From: an uncultured Clostridia bacterium
GTDB lineage: Bacteria; Bacillota; Clostridia; TANB77; CAG-508
Direction: 5' to 3'
DNA length: 33,550 nt
Assembly: GCA_947624735.1 (NCBI GenBank)
Contig: CANQLM010000005.1
Span: forward strand, 1 to 33,550
Below the pieces are notes generated by a model. That model made no database searches and was not told the DNA's origin. It saw only the letters and a list, made by a program, of their open reading frames with translations. The position numbers were made by a program, and so were the translations under genes. Positions 26,092-32,931 of the stretch are shown here, piece after piece (position 1 is the first letter of the stretch; every line of letters begins with the position of its first letter).

Positions 26092-26412
26092 TTTGTTTCT
26101 TATTTTTTATTTTTTTGTTTTCCTTATTTTTGTCTTTTTTTATTATTATCACTTTTTGCTTACTTTATACACATAATTACTACACATTTACCTATTTTAC
26201 GCTTATTTGTAACAAAATTAAATTTTTTATTTATTTTTCAATGTGCTCTCATTATGTTTATATTTTAGCTCATTTTAATTCTATATTAAATTCAATTTTA
26301 AGTCAATAGTAAATTTAATTTTCACTGAAACTTAAATATATTTTTATCAAATAACTGAACAAAATGAGTAATTACCTATATTCCTTTTAAGAGACATTTC
26401 TAACCCACACCA
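26092..26412. other. Noncoding right end of the cotJC element
   Basis: This is about 320 bases of T-rich sequence on the plus strand with no credible gene on either strand; the open frames are low-complexity Phe/Leu/Ile shadows. It must hold the promoter of the prepilin/FGE gene, but no convincing -35/-10 pair was found. The last bases, TTCTAACCCACACCAC, form the left arm of the inferred attP. Confidence 0.5.
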
Positions 26413-26440
26413 CACGGTGTTGATGTATATCCAAATTCTG
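26395..26440. other. Right attachment junction of the cotJC element
   Basis: Element sequence TAACCCACACCACACGG (26401-26417) passes into cotJC sequence TGTTGATGTATATCC. The CACGG at 26413-26417 matches the left junction. Confidence 0.7.
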
Positions 26441-26763
26441 CTGCTGGTGTTCCTTTCACAGCTGCATATATTGCTGCAAAAGGAGATCCTATTGCAAATT
26501 TACAAGAAGACTTGGCTGCTGAGCAAAAAGCAAGAGCAACCTATGAAAAATTAATTGATTTATCAAGAGATAACTGCGATGTTGTTGATGTTCTTAGATA
26601 TTTAAGACAAAGAGAAATTGTTCACTTCCAAAGATTTGGTGAAGCATTAAGGAATGTCCAAGATTTATTAATGCAAAAAAGATGCTTTATGATGAATGAT
26701 GGAACTACTAACACTAATATTGTAACTAATAATAATGTAGCAGATAATAATGATAAAAACTAA
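26418..26763 (+). pseudogene. cotJC: cotJC 3' part (codons 101-215 of the rejoined gene)
   Basis: It opens in frame as VDVYPNSAAGVPFTAAYIAA then KGDPIANLQEDLAAEQKARATYE, YLRQREIVHFQRFGEAL, and ends in an Asn/Thr-rich tail. E136, E167 and H170 (rejoined numbering) supply the second half of the metal site. It has no ribosome site of its own; an internal TTG at 26512 starts the longest open frame from a permitted start codon, but it lies in the middle of the domain. The high conservation of this fragment argues that it is still under selection and is used after excision. The rejoined protein would have 215 residues. Confidence 0.88.
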
Positions 26764-26784
26764 CTAATTTATCTTATTAATTAT

Positions 26785-26817
26785 AAAAGATTCCCTATTA
26801 AATATTGGGAATCTTTT
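26785..26817. terminator. Terminator shared by cotJC and the CYTH gene
   Basis: AAAAGATTCCC (26785-26795) and GGGAATCTTTT (26807-26817) form an 11-bp perfect stem with U-tracts on both strands. It overlaps the last codons of the convergent CYTH gene. Confidence 0.8.
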
Positions 26818-27397
26818 CTTTTATAATTAATTCTTTTGCTTTCATAACATCCTTTTCATTTGTAGTTTTAATTCCAAGTTTTTGTATTTCTTTAAACATT
26901 CCTTCTTTTATTCTTTCTATTTCAGTATTGGACATTCCTCTATAGTCATTAGTATCTTCATATTCTAATAACAAACCTAAATTTTCTACAAGTTGAAGTG
27001 CTAATTCCATATTATCTTTTTTCAAAACAATTACTTGATATTTTACTCTAATTAATTCTTCAAATTTTAAACACTCAAATAATTTCTTGGCTGTTTCTAA
27101 ATCTTTACAGTCTATACTTATCTTTTGTTCAGATAATAAATTATTATTTTTATCATATTTTTTGTTTTTATACGTAATTTTTTTTATTTCTTCTCCTTCT
27201 ATATTTAAGTATCTAAGTAATACAGAATTTGATAATATGTATTGTATATTATCACTTTTTAATTTATCGACTAATTGTGACATATATAAATCATTTATTT
27301 CACTTTTTCTTATAATAACAAATTCTTCTTTTTTAAGTTTTGTTACAACATTTTCCAAACTTTCTTTTACTCTTACAGTTATTTCAATTTGCTCCAT
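26798..27397 (-). CDS. CYTH-domain protein (triphosphate tunnel enzyme-like)
   Basis: This 199-residue protein's N-terminus MEQIEITVRVKES resembles the ExExK opening of CYTH proteins, though with Val-Arg in place of the usual Lys. Later features fit the tunnel fold: VLLRYLNIEGEEIKKITYKNK, the acidic LLLEYEDTNDYRGMSNTEIERI, and a charged C-terminal helix. Members hydrolyse inorganic triphosphate or thiamine triphosphate, or make cAMP; the activity here cannot be told. The ribosome site AAAGG lies 14-15 bases before this ATG, while a 7-codon frame (MKRYGAN) starts closer to it. It has its own promoter. Confidence 0.65.
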   Translation of the reverse strand: MEQIEITVRVKESLENVVTKLKKEEFVIIRKSEINDLYMSQLVDKLKSDNIQYILSNSVLLRYLNIEGEEIKKITYKNKKYDKNNNLLSEQKISIDCKDLETAKKLFECLKFEELIRVKYQVIVLKKDNMELALQLVENLGLLLEYEDTNDYRGMSNTEIERIKEGMFKEIQKLGIKTTNEKDVMKAKELIIKEKIPNI

Positions 27398-27433
27398 ATC
27401 TTTTCATTTTTCCTTTCAAACTTATTGTAAAAT

Positions 27434-27462
27434 ATTATACAAAATTAATAAAAAAAAGTAAA
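27434..27462 (-). promoter_or_regulatory. Promoter of the CYTH gene
   Basis: On the minus strand TTTACT (27457-27462) and TATAAT (27434-27439) are 17 bases apart, just after the terminator of the upstream operon. Confidence 0.6.
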
Positions 27463-27471
27463 GAATAAAAA

Positions 27472-27506
27472 TATCCCACAATTTGAATTGCTTTCAAATT
27501 GTGGGA
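27472..27506 (-). terminator. Terminator of the kinase/radical SAM/NADAR/GreA-like operon
   Basis: ATCCCACAATTTGAA and TTCAAATTGTGGGAT form a long, nearly perfect stem around a short loop. On the minus strand it is followed by ATTTTTATTCTTT. It lies 40 bases after the GreA-like stop codon. Confidence 0.8.
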
Positions 27507-27546
27507 TTAAACATAAGAATTACTTATATTTAAGATTATAAAATGT

Positions 27547-28011
27547 TTATATTCTTTTAACCGAAATAATTTTAATGCTTATTCCATTAAAATCAATTGT
27601 TTCACCAACTTTTTTTCCAATTAATACTTGTGCTAATGGTGATTCGCATGAAATAATATCTTCATCTAAGTTACCTTCTTCATTTCCTAAAATAGTATAT
27701 TCCTCTTCATATCCATCGAAAATTAATTGGACTTTTGAACCTATAATTACTTTTGTGCCATCAAATTTTTTATAATCATCTGTTTCTTCTATAATTATTG
27801 CCGTTTGATATCTTTGAAAAAGTTGCTTCCGTTTTTCTGGCAGTGAATACATAGCTTGTACCCTTAAATCCATATATTCTGAATTTTCTCTTAAATCATT
27901 ATCTCTTTTGGCACTTTCGCCCATTTTTTTATGAGCTTCTATAATTTTACTTTCCATTTGGAGAAAATCTTGATAAAGTTTCTCATAGCCTTTTCTAGTA
28001 ATGTATTCCAT
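27547..28011 (-). CDS. GreA/GreB-family transcript cleavage factor homologue
   Basis: This 154-residue protein's N-terminal coiled coil has MEYITRKGYEKLYQDFLQME and the tip ESAKRDNDLRENSEYMDLR, comparable to the DLSENAEY tip of GreA, with acidic residues near the RNA polymerase active site. The C-terminal FKBP-like domain has VIIGSKVQLIF, YTILGNEEGNLDEDIISCESPLAQVLIGKKVGETI. GreA rescues backtracked RNA polymerase by inducing transcript cleavage. It begins three bases after the NADAR gene, so it belongs to that operon. It may be a specialised paralogue and not the housekeeping GreA, so I give no symbol. Confidence 0.85.
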   Translation of the reverse strand: MEYITRKGYEKLYQDFLQMESKIIEAHKKMGESAKRDNDLRENSEYMDLRVQAMYSLPEKRKQLFQRYQTAIIIEETDDYKKFDGTKVIIGSKVQLIFDGYEEEYTILGNEEGNLDEDIISCESPLAQVLIGKKVGETIDFNGISIKIISVKRI

Positions 28012-28014
28012 TTT

Positions 28015-28464
28015 CTAAAAATCCTCCTTTTTTTCTTTCAAATATTTTCTTACCATCATAACAATTTTTCCGTAATTATTTTGTCCATCTTTAAGTGGTC
28101 CACATCCCCAATAATTTTCTTTTACTGTTGCTTCAATTATTTCTTCTTCACCAGTTTCCAGTAATTTTTCTTTAATATCAGGATTTGCTTCAAATTTAAA
28201 CAATACAGCATCAAACATTACTTGTTTTTTTATTTTTTCCCAATCTTTGCGTAATTTATGGTTTCTATCACGTCCAATATTCGAAGCTATTTTAGGAGTT
28301 TCAGCATTAATTATTTGATTTCTAATATCTTCATTTTCAAACTTTTGGGCTTGATAATAATGTTCAGATGTTTTCCAGTAAATTCCATCCCTATAAAAAC
28401 CATGATTTGAATATGTTGCCAAATACCCAAGAGGACCATTTTCTTTATAAAAATATATAGCCAT
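28015..28464 (-). CDS. NADAR-domain protein (YbiA-like N-glycosidase family)
   Basis: This 149-residue protein matches the NADAR family: YFYKENGPLGYLATYSNHGF, YWKTSEHYYQAQKFEN, ASNIGRDRNHKLRKDWEKIK, MFDAVLFKFEANPDIKEKLLETGEEEIIEAT, YWGCGPLKDGQNNYGKIVMMVR. Known members cleave N-glycosidic bonds of riboflavin pathway intermediates (YbiA) or remove ADP-ribose from guanine bases in nucleic acids. It lies two bases after the radical SAM gene and three before the GreA-like gene, so the protein is probably made with them. Which substrate applies is not decided by the sequence. Confidence 0.88.
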   Translation of the reverse strand: MAIYFYKENGPLGYLATYSNHGFYRDGIYWKTSEHYYQAQKFENEDIRNQIINAETPKIASNIGRDRNHKLRKDWEKIKKQVMFDAVLFKFEANPDIKEKLLETGEEEIIEATVKENYWGCGPLKDGQNNYGKIVMMVRKYLKEKKEDF

Positions 28465-28466
28465 TT

Positions 28467-30116
28467 TTATCTCCTTCTTTGACCTGGAATTTGATAACTT
28501 ATCTCTAAATCCGACTGACTTAATATTTCATCATCTTCATTAAGGCTTACTTGTCTTCTAAAAGAAACTTGTCCAGATTCATCGGTAGTGTTAAAGAGTT
28601 GTAATTCTTCAATTGTAACAGTATTATTATAATCGCAACTTAATCTCCAAGCTGTTCCTTCTTGTGACATTTTACTATTATAGCTTCCATAATTTCGCTC
28701 ATGTGTTGGAGTTAGAGGCTCATTCTTTTTACTTGTTAGTCCACAAAATTCAGATACTGCCCTACCAAGATTACAAATAATTCCTGTATCGATTGTAAAA
28801 TCAGGATTAAAGAAATCTGATGCTTTATATTCAGCTTCTTGTAATGCTGTTACATATGCATTTACCATTGGTAAAATTTCTTCCATAATATATTGACTTT
28901 TATCTTTCTTACCATTTTTCTCGTAGTATTTTGCTTGTTGCATACAAATTGTCAATGTATTATACACATCTTGCCATGTTGCATTATCAAATTTTTCAAG
29001 ACTTTTTAATCCTTTTTTAGCTTTGTACTGTATCATTGAGTTTACTAAAAATCTTTCAGTTACAATGTAACCAGAATTAACTCTATAATCTGTTTTAGGA
29101 TATATATTAAATCCATAATTTCCATTCTCTTCTATGCTCGGATTGATTGAATAGTATATACCTTCTGCATTTTGCATCAAATATAGTTTCACAATTTTAT
29201 AATCTTTAACTTTTAAAAACTTAAAAGCTATTTTTTTCAATTCTTGAATAGAAGATACTTTGTCATAGAGGTCAATCTCATAAAATAGTGTCGCTTCTTC
29301 TGTGAGTCTAATTTTATGTTCATACGGGTCACTTATTTGGGCTACATTTAATTTACAATTTTCATCTACAGAGATATATAGATAGTTTTCTGTGCAAATT
29401 ACTTTGTGTCCAAGTACATCAGTATCAAATACTTCGGCAATTTTGACTAATGGCTTATACCTAATTTCTACACACATTTTTCTACTTCCAGCTCCAACTT
29501 TGTTATAGTATGGTTTATAGATTTTTAAGAAATTAGCCATATCACTCACATAGTCATATCTACTAAAAGATTGTGTTCTTGCACATTCCCAACCAGTTTC
29601 ATATGGTGTAAACGATAATCTTACTCCTCCTAATGCTTCCAACAGTTGTTTGTTAATTTGAGCATGCATTTGATTTAATTGTTGGTTGTGCCTGCTATAT
29701 CCTACTGTTGAGATTCTTGTCAAAACCCCTAATTCTCTGTATGCCAGTTTAATAAAGCTATACAAATATGGATAATTTCCTATATCATTGTCTAAATATG
29801 AGAAAATTACACCGGTTCTGTGTTCAAATCTGTCCCATACAATTAATGGCTTACTTTTTTCTTCCTTTGGAGAAGAATATTTTAAAGCAGCAATTACATT
29901 TCTCTGTCTTTTTTCAGTCCAATATTCTGTTGTGGTACCAGCAAATTTGCTACATATTTTACATGCATTCAAGCATCCTATTTGTGGTTGAAAATGCCGA
30001 AGTTTTGAAAAGAATTCTACTGGTAAGTTAGAAAATTCTTCAATCAATTTTTTTCTTTCCAAATAGTCTTCTTTACAAATTTCGTTTTCGTCAGATAATA
30101 GAAATTTCTTATACAT
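28467..30116 (-). CDS. Radical SAM-like protein of unknown function
   Basis: ATG at 30116 has AAGGAGG nine bases upstream and overlaps the kinase stop by eight bases; a longer frame starts nine codons earlier without such a site. The protein has 549 residues. IGC48-LNA-C52-KI-C55-SKFAG is a CxxxCxxC motif that would bind the [4Fe-4S] cluster and S-adenosylmethionine. It is followed by EALGGVRLSFTPYETGW and other barrel-like strands. The C-terminal half (about 270-549) is not recognisable; it contains many Tyr and Asn and a THERNYGSYNSKMSQEGTAW stretch. It is conserved in shape with no frameshifts. The substrate is unknown; neighbours point to nucleotides or nucleic acid. Confidence 0.7.
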   Translation of the reverse strand: MYKKFLLSDENEICKEDYLERKKLIEEFSNLPVEFFSKLRHFQPQIGCLNACKICSKFAGTTTEYWTEKRQRNVIAALKYSSPKEEKSKPLIVWDRFEHRTGVIFSYLDNDIGNYPYLYSFIKLAYRELGVLTRISTVGYSRHNQQLNQMHAQINKQLLEALGGVRLSFTPYETGWECARTQSFSRYDYVSDMANFLKIYKPYYNKVGAGSRKMCVEIRYKPLVKIAEVFDTDVLGHKVICTENYLYISVDENCKLNVAQISDPYEHKIRLTEEATLFYEIDLYDKVSSIQELKKIAFKFLKVKDYKIVKLYLMQNAEGIYYSINPSIEENGNYGFNIYPKTDYRVNSGYIVTERFLVNSMIQYKAKKGLKSLEKFDNATWQDVYNTLTICMQQAKYYEKNGKKDKSQYIMEEILPMVNAYVTALQEAEYKASDFFNPDFTIDTGIICNLGRAVSEFCGLTSKKNEPLTPTHERNYGSYNSKMSQEGTAWRLSCDYNNTVTIEELQLFNTTDESGQVSFRRQVSLNEDDEILSQSDLEISYQIPGQRRR

Positions 30117-30684
30117 AAAGCTGTTCCTCCTTAATTTTTTCATAAAGTTTTTTTATGTTTGTATCAATGTCTGGATTAGAATTATCAAAATATATTACGT
30201 TTTTGCTTAATAGACTTTGAAACTTTTCCAAAAAGGAATCTCTTTTTTGTTTATCATCTAAGACTTTATCTAATATTGATTTTCCTCTCTTATTTATTCT
30301 ATCTTGTCTAATTTTTTCAGGCAATCCGACAAATATCGTTAAATCTGGTTCCAGTATATTAAATTTTTCATAGTCAAATTCTACATTTAATCCTGCTACT
30401 TGATGAGAAACAGTAGTATCTATAAAATATCTTACACAGTAGACATTTCTATTTTTATAATCTAGATTTTTCTTAATGTAGTCTGAGATGAATACAACTG
30501 AAGATAAATAATATAAATAATGTGCCATTTGAGATGTTTGTCTCACAATATTATCAATTTTTTCACGTTCTTGATATTCTTTGCTTGGTGTCCGCGTTAG
30601 GAATGATGTTAAATCTAGTGCGTGAAGTTTTTCCGCTACAGTACTAGTTCCCGAACCATCTAGTCCTGTAATTACTATAAACAT
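30109..30684 (-). CDS. Thymidylate kinase-like P-loop nucleotide kinase
   Basis: This 191-residue protein's Walker A is GLDGSGTST (7-15), as in thymidylate kinases. YCVRYFIDTTVSHQVAGL and PDLTIFVGLPEKIRQDRINKRGKSILDK resemble the DR and LID regions. The family's TREPGGT segment reads TRTPSKEYQEREKID, so the acceptor site is changed and thymidylate may not be the substrate. AAAGGAGGAAATAAA precedes the ATG. It leads a four-gene operon with overlapping or adjacent genes, and is coupled directly to the radical SAM gene. This is a divergent member, not clearly the housekeeping Tmk. Confidence 0.8.
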   Translation of the reverse strand: MFIVITGLDGSGTSTVAEKLHALDLTSFLTRTPSKEYQEREKIDNIVRQTSQMAHYLYYLSSVVFISDYIKKNLDYKNRNVYCVRYFIDTTVSHQVAGLNVEFDYEKFNILEPDLTIFVGLPEKIRQDRINKRGKSILDKVLDDKQKRDSFLEKFQSLLSKNVIYFDNSNPDIDTNIKKLYEKIKEEQLYV

Positions 30685-30718
30685 TTTATTTCCTCCTTTA
30701 CAAAAAATAATTATATTT

Positions 30719-30742
30719 TTGTATCTAAAAAATTTGATACAA
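30719..30742 (-). promoter_or_regulatory. Inverted repeat at the transcription start of the kinase operon
   Basis: TTGTATC (30719-30725) and GATACAA (30736-30742) are perfect 7-bp arms 10 bases apart. They lie directly downstream of the -10 box, where a repressor could act; no U-tract follows, so it is unlikely to be an attenuator. Confidence 0.45.
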
Positions 30743-30746
30743 TAAA

Positions 30747-30775
30747 ATTATACTATTAATTTACATAATTTTCAA
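30747..30775 (-). promoter_or_regulatory. Promoter of the kinase/radical SAM/NADAR/GreA-like operon
   Basis: TTGAAA (30770-30775) and TATAAT (30747-30752) on the minus strand are 17 bases apart, with the kinase ATG about 60 bases downstream. Confidence 0.8.
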
Positions 30776-30872
30776 GTTTTTATTAAAAAAATATTTAATT
30801 ATTCATTTATATTAAAATTTTAAAATGAGTAGTAATCTAAATTCATTTTTTAATATAATAATAAGAAAAACT

Positions 30873-30911
30873 AACTTAAAAGAGATTCTATTTTAGAATC
30901 TCTTTTAAGTT
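30873..30911 (-). terminator. Terminator overlapping the aminopeptidase stop codon
   Basis: AACTTAAAAGAGATTCTA (30873-30890) and its perfect complement (30894-30911) form an 18-bp stem with a 3-base loop. On the minus strand TTAGTTTTTCTTATT follows. The TAG stop and the last six or seven codons of the aminopeptidase lie inside the hairpin. Confidence 0.8.
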
Positions 30912-32018
30912 TTCTGAATTTAATATTTCCAATTCTTTTAATACAAATTTTCCATCTTTCATAATTAAAATATCGTCAAAATATATTTCTCCACCACCAT
31001 ATTCTTTTTTCAATATTTTTACTATATCCCAATGAATAGCTGACCTATTTCCATTATCACTTTCTTCTAGTGCCATTCCCGGTGTAAAATGAAAACTTCC
31101 ATTTATTTTTTCGTCAAATAATGTATCAAACATAGTATTATTTATATATGGATTAAGTCCAAATGCAAATTCTCCTATGTATCTTGCTCCTTCATCTGTG
31201 TCTAATATTTTATTAAGTTCTATGCTATGTTCTTTAGCCGTCGCATTTACTATTTTTCCATCTATAAAATCAAATCTTATATTTTCAAAAATTATGTTGT
31301 TATACTTAGTTTTAGTATTGTACGTAATATAACCATTAACACTTTCCCTTATCGGGGCTGTGGCTACTTCTCCATCTGGCAAATTAAATGTTCCATAATA
31401 CTTTTCTGCTGGAATTCCTTTAATGCTAAATGTTAAATCAGTATCAGATGATACAATATGAACTTTATCAGTTTTATTCATTAGTTTCTTTAATGGTTCC
31501 ATTAAATTTTTCAACTTATCATAATTTATTGTATTAACATTATAATAAAAGTCTTTAAATTCTTCTAATTTCATACCGCTTTTATTTGCAAAATATTCAT
31601 TTGGATATCTTAAAATGCACCATTTGGTATGTTTTACTCTTTGCTCTAGATGTACTAATGCTGTATAATATTTATTATACATTTCTAATTTTTCTATTGG
31701 AACACTTGATAATGGTTTATCTTTATTTTGAGAACTTATTCCTATATATGCTTGCATTGCTTTCATTCTGTCATAATCTTTTTTGCCATATTCAATAATT
31801 TCTTTTTCGCTTGCGTTTATTAAAAAATTTTTAAGTTCTTGATAGTTTACTATACTTAAAGTAGGTTTAGCACCAAGATTTTTTGCTTGTGATACAATTT
31901 CATTTGCAAGTTCTAGACCATCTTCTCCAATTAATTCTACTAATAAATTTTCTTCTTTATTTAGTGATATGGAATTTTCTAAAATATTCTTTGCAAGTTT
32001 TACATTTCTTTTATCCAA
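30888..32018 (-). CDS. M29 family aminopeptidase (AmpS/PepS type)
   Basis: TTG at 32018 lies seven bases after AGAGG, giving 376 residues; an in-frame TTG seven codons upstream lacks a ribosome site. The N-terminal half has GAKPTLSIVNYQELKNFLI and HTKWCILRYPNEYFA. The metal-binding C-terminal half has TFNLPDGEVATAP, EGARYIGEFAFGLNP, SFHFTPGMALEESD and SAIHWDIV, matching the M29 family, which uses two Co or Zn ions to remove N-terminal residues in the cytosol. The length fits (about 370-410). It is monocistronic between its own promoter and terminator. Confidence 0.92.
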   Translation of the reverse strand: MDKRNVKLAKNILENSISLNKEENLLVELIGEDGLELANEIVSQAKNLGAKPTLSIVNYQELKNFLINASEKEIIEYGKKDYDRMKAMQAYIGISSQNKDKPLSSVPIEKLEMYNKYYTALVHLEQRVKHTKWCILRYPNEYFANKSGMKLEEFKDFYYNVNTINYDKLKNLMEPLKKLMNKTDKVHIVSSDTDLTFSIKGIPAEKYYGTFNLPDGEVATAPIRESVNGYITYNTKTKYNNIIFENIRFDFIDGKIVNATAKEHSIELNKILDTDEGARYIGEFAFGLNPYINNTMFDTLFDEKINGSFHFTPGMALEESDNGNRSAIHWDIVKILKKEYGGGEIYFDDILIMKDGKFVLKELEILNSENLKEILK

Positions 32019-32056
32019 AATATTACCTCTTTTAACCAATTACATTTTATAAAATC

Positions 32057-32085
32057 ATTATAATTAGTTTAATTTTAAAAGTCAA
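32057..32085 (-). promoter_or_regulatory. Promoter of the aminopeptidase gene
   Basis: TTGACT (32080-32085) and TATAAT (32057-32062) on the minus strand are 17 bases apart, between the two genes. It lies about 40 bases before the TTG start and supports it. Confidence 0.8.
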
Positions 32086-32089
32086 TTTT

Positions 32090-32848
32090 TTATATCCTAT
32101 AATTACCATTTAAATAATAAATAAAAAATGGAGTATTATTTTTTTCAATAAGTTTTTCTAATATTTCTTCTTTAGATTTAAAAAAGTTATATTTTAAAAT
32201 CAATTTTTGTTTATTGTTAAAAAACACCTGAGCAAGAAGATAATCATTCATATTGATATTAAATAAGTTATTCTTTTTCAAATAATTGCATACAAAAAAT
32301 TTGCAAGATATATTTTCTGTAGTACATCTTTTATCTTTACCAAGATATTTGCAAACTTTAACATTATCAATGAACTTAAATACATTTTTAGAATAATTAA
32401 AGGAATAGCAACATCCATTCTCTTTATGGGCAGCTTTGTGATTCTTTGATGCAATACAAACATCATTACAAAATTTGCAAGGATTACATTGATTCCATAA
32501 AGTATCTAAAGATTTAAAAATATTATCATACAAATATAAATATCTATCTTTACCTTCATTTATAAAAATTGCTTTTATAGCTGTTAATATGTTATCATTA
32601 CAATTAGATAAAATATACTGTATTTTGAAGTCATTACATTCAGTAACAAAATCTATATGCGATTTTTGGAAATATAATAATTTCTTTATACATTTTACAT
32701 TATTGTTTATATCATTTGAAAAATTGATTTTTAGTGCAGGATTAATATCATTATATTTTTGATTAATATTAAAGTCTATACTTTTGATATTAGAAGAATT
32801 TATATGTGAATTTTCAATTATATTACCAGTATAATCTATATAAATCAT
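32090..32848 (-). CDS. Cysteine-rich protein, possible metal or Fe-S binding
   Basis: ATG at 32848 follows AAAGGTGATATCA, giving 252 residues; an upstream GTG overlaps the ribosome site. The N-terminal 120 residues are Asn/Ile-rich with no motif I know. The middle contains CNPCKFCNDVCIASKNH, GCCYSFNYS, VCKYLGKDKRC, SCKFFVCNYL, about a dozen Cys in 75 residues. This could bind zinc or iron-sulfur clusters and recalls the CxxCxxCC-type YkgJ-like proteins, but the match is loose. It has no signal peptide or membrane segment. It follows the CYTH gene by 83 bases with no clear promoter between, so the two are probably co-transcribed. Confidence 0.65.
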   Translation of the reverse strand: MIYIDYTGNIIENSHINSSNIKSIDFNINQKYNDINPALKINFSNDINNNVKCIKKLLYFQKSHIDFVTECNDFKIQYILSNCNDNILTAIKAIFINEGKDRYLYLYDNIFKSLDTLWNQCNPCKFCNDVCIASKNHKAAHKENGCCYSFNYSKNVFKFIDNVKVCKYLGKDKRCTTENISCKFFVCNYLKKNNLFNINMNDYLLAQVFFNNKQKLILKYNFFKSKEEILEKLIEKNNTPFFIYYLNGNYRI

Positions 32849-32931
32849 TGATATCACCTTTCATTAAGTCATTATCTTTTCAGAATAAACTTGCGCTCCT
32901 TCTGATATTTTAAGTTTATATATTTTCTTTT

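Larger units (their letters stand above)
21723..26417. mobile_element. 4.7-kb intervening element inside cotJC carrying a large serine recombinase
   Basis: Both ends show CACGG (21718-21722 and 26413-26417) at the exact point where cotJC breaks and resumes. Removing 4,695 bp joins CAC-GG with T-GTT-GAT and restores TDHGVDVYPNSAAG in frame. The joined circle would carry AACCCACACCAC / ACGGGATGGGTT, whose arms form an imperfect inverted repeat (TTCyAACCCA outward on both sides), as expected of an attP for a serine integrase. Contents, all on the minus strand: prepilin/FGE pseudogene, 42-residue ORF, recombinase and a three-gene toxin cassette. No phage structural, replication or conjugation genes are present. 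The plan is like skin elements of sigK, reduced to a minimum. Confidence 0.85.

Noticed and set aside
25883-26152. 89-residue Lys/Asn-rich minus-strand protein
   Set aside because: Only its part from GTG 26077 is used, as the leader of the frameshifted prepilin gene; the rest is read in the wrong frame.
26512-26763. Independent 83-residue gene starting at TTG
   Set aside because: No ribosome site, and the frame continues upstream to the cotJC junction; it is the 3' part of cotJC.
27376-27406. Seven-codon frame MKRYGAN before the CYTH gene as a leader peptide
   Set aside because: It overlaps the CYTH start in another frame and is too short to support; noted only because its ribosome spacing is better.
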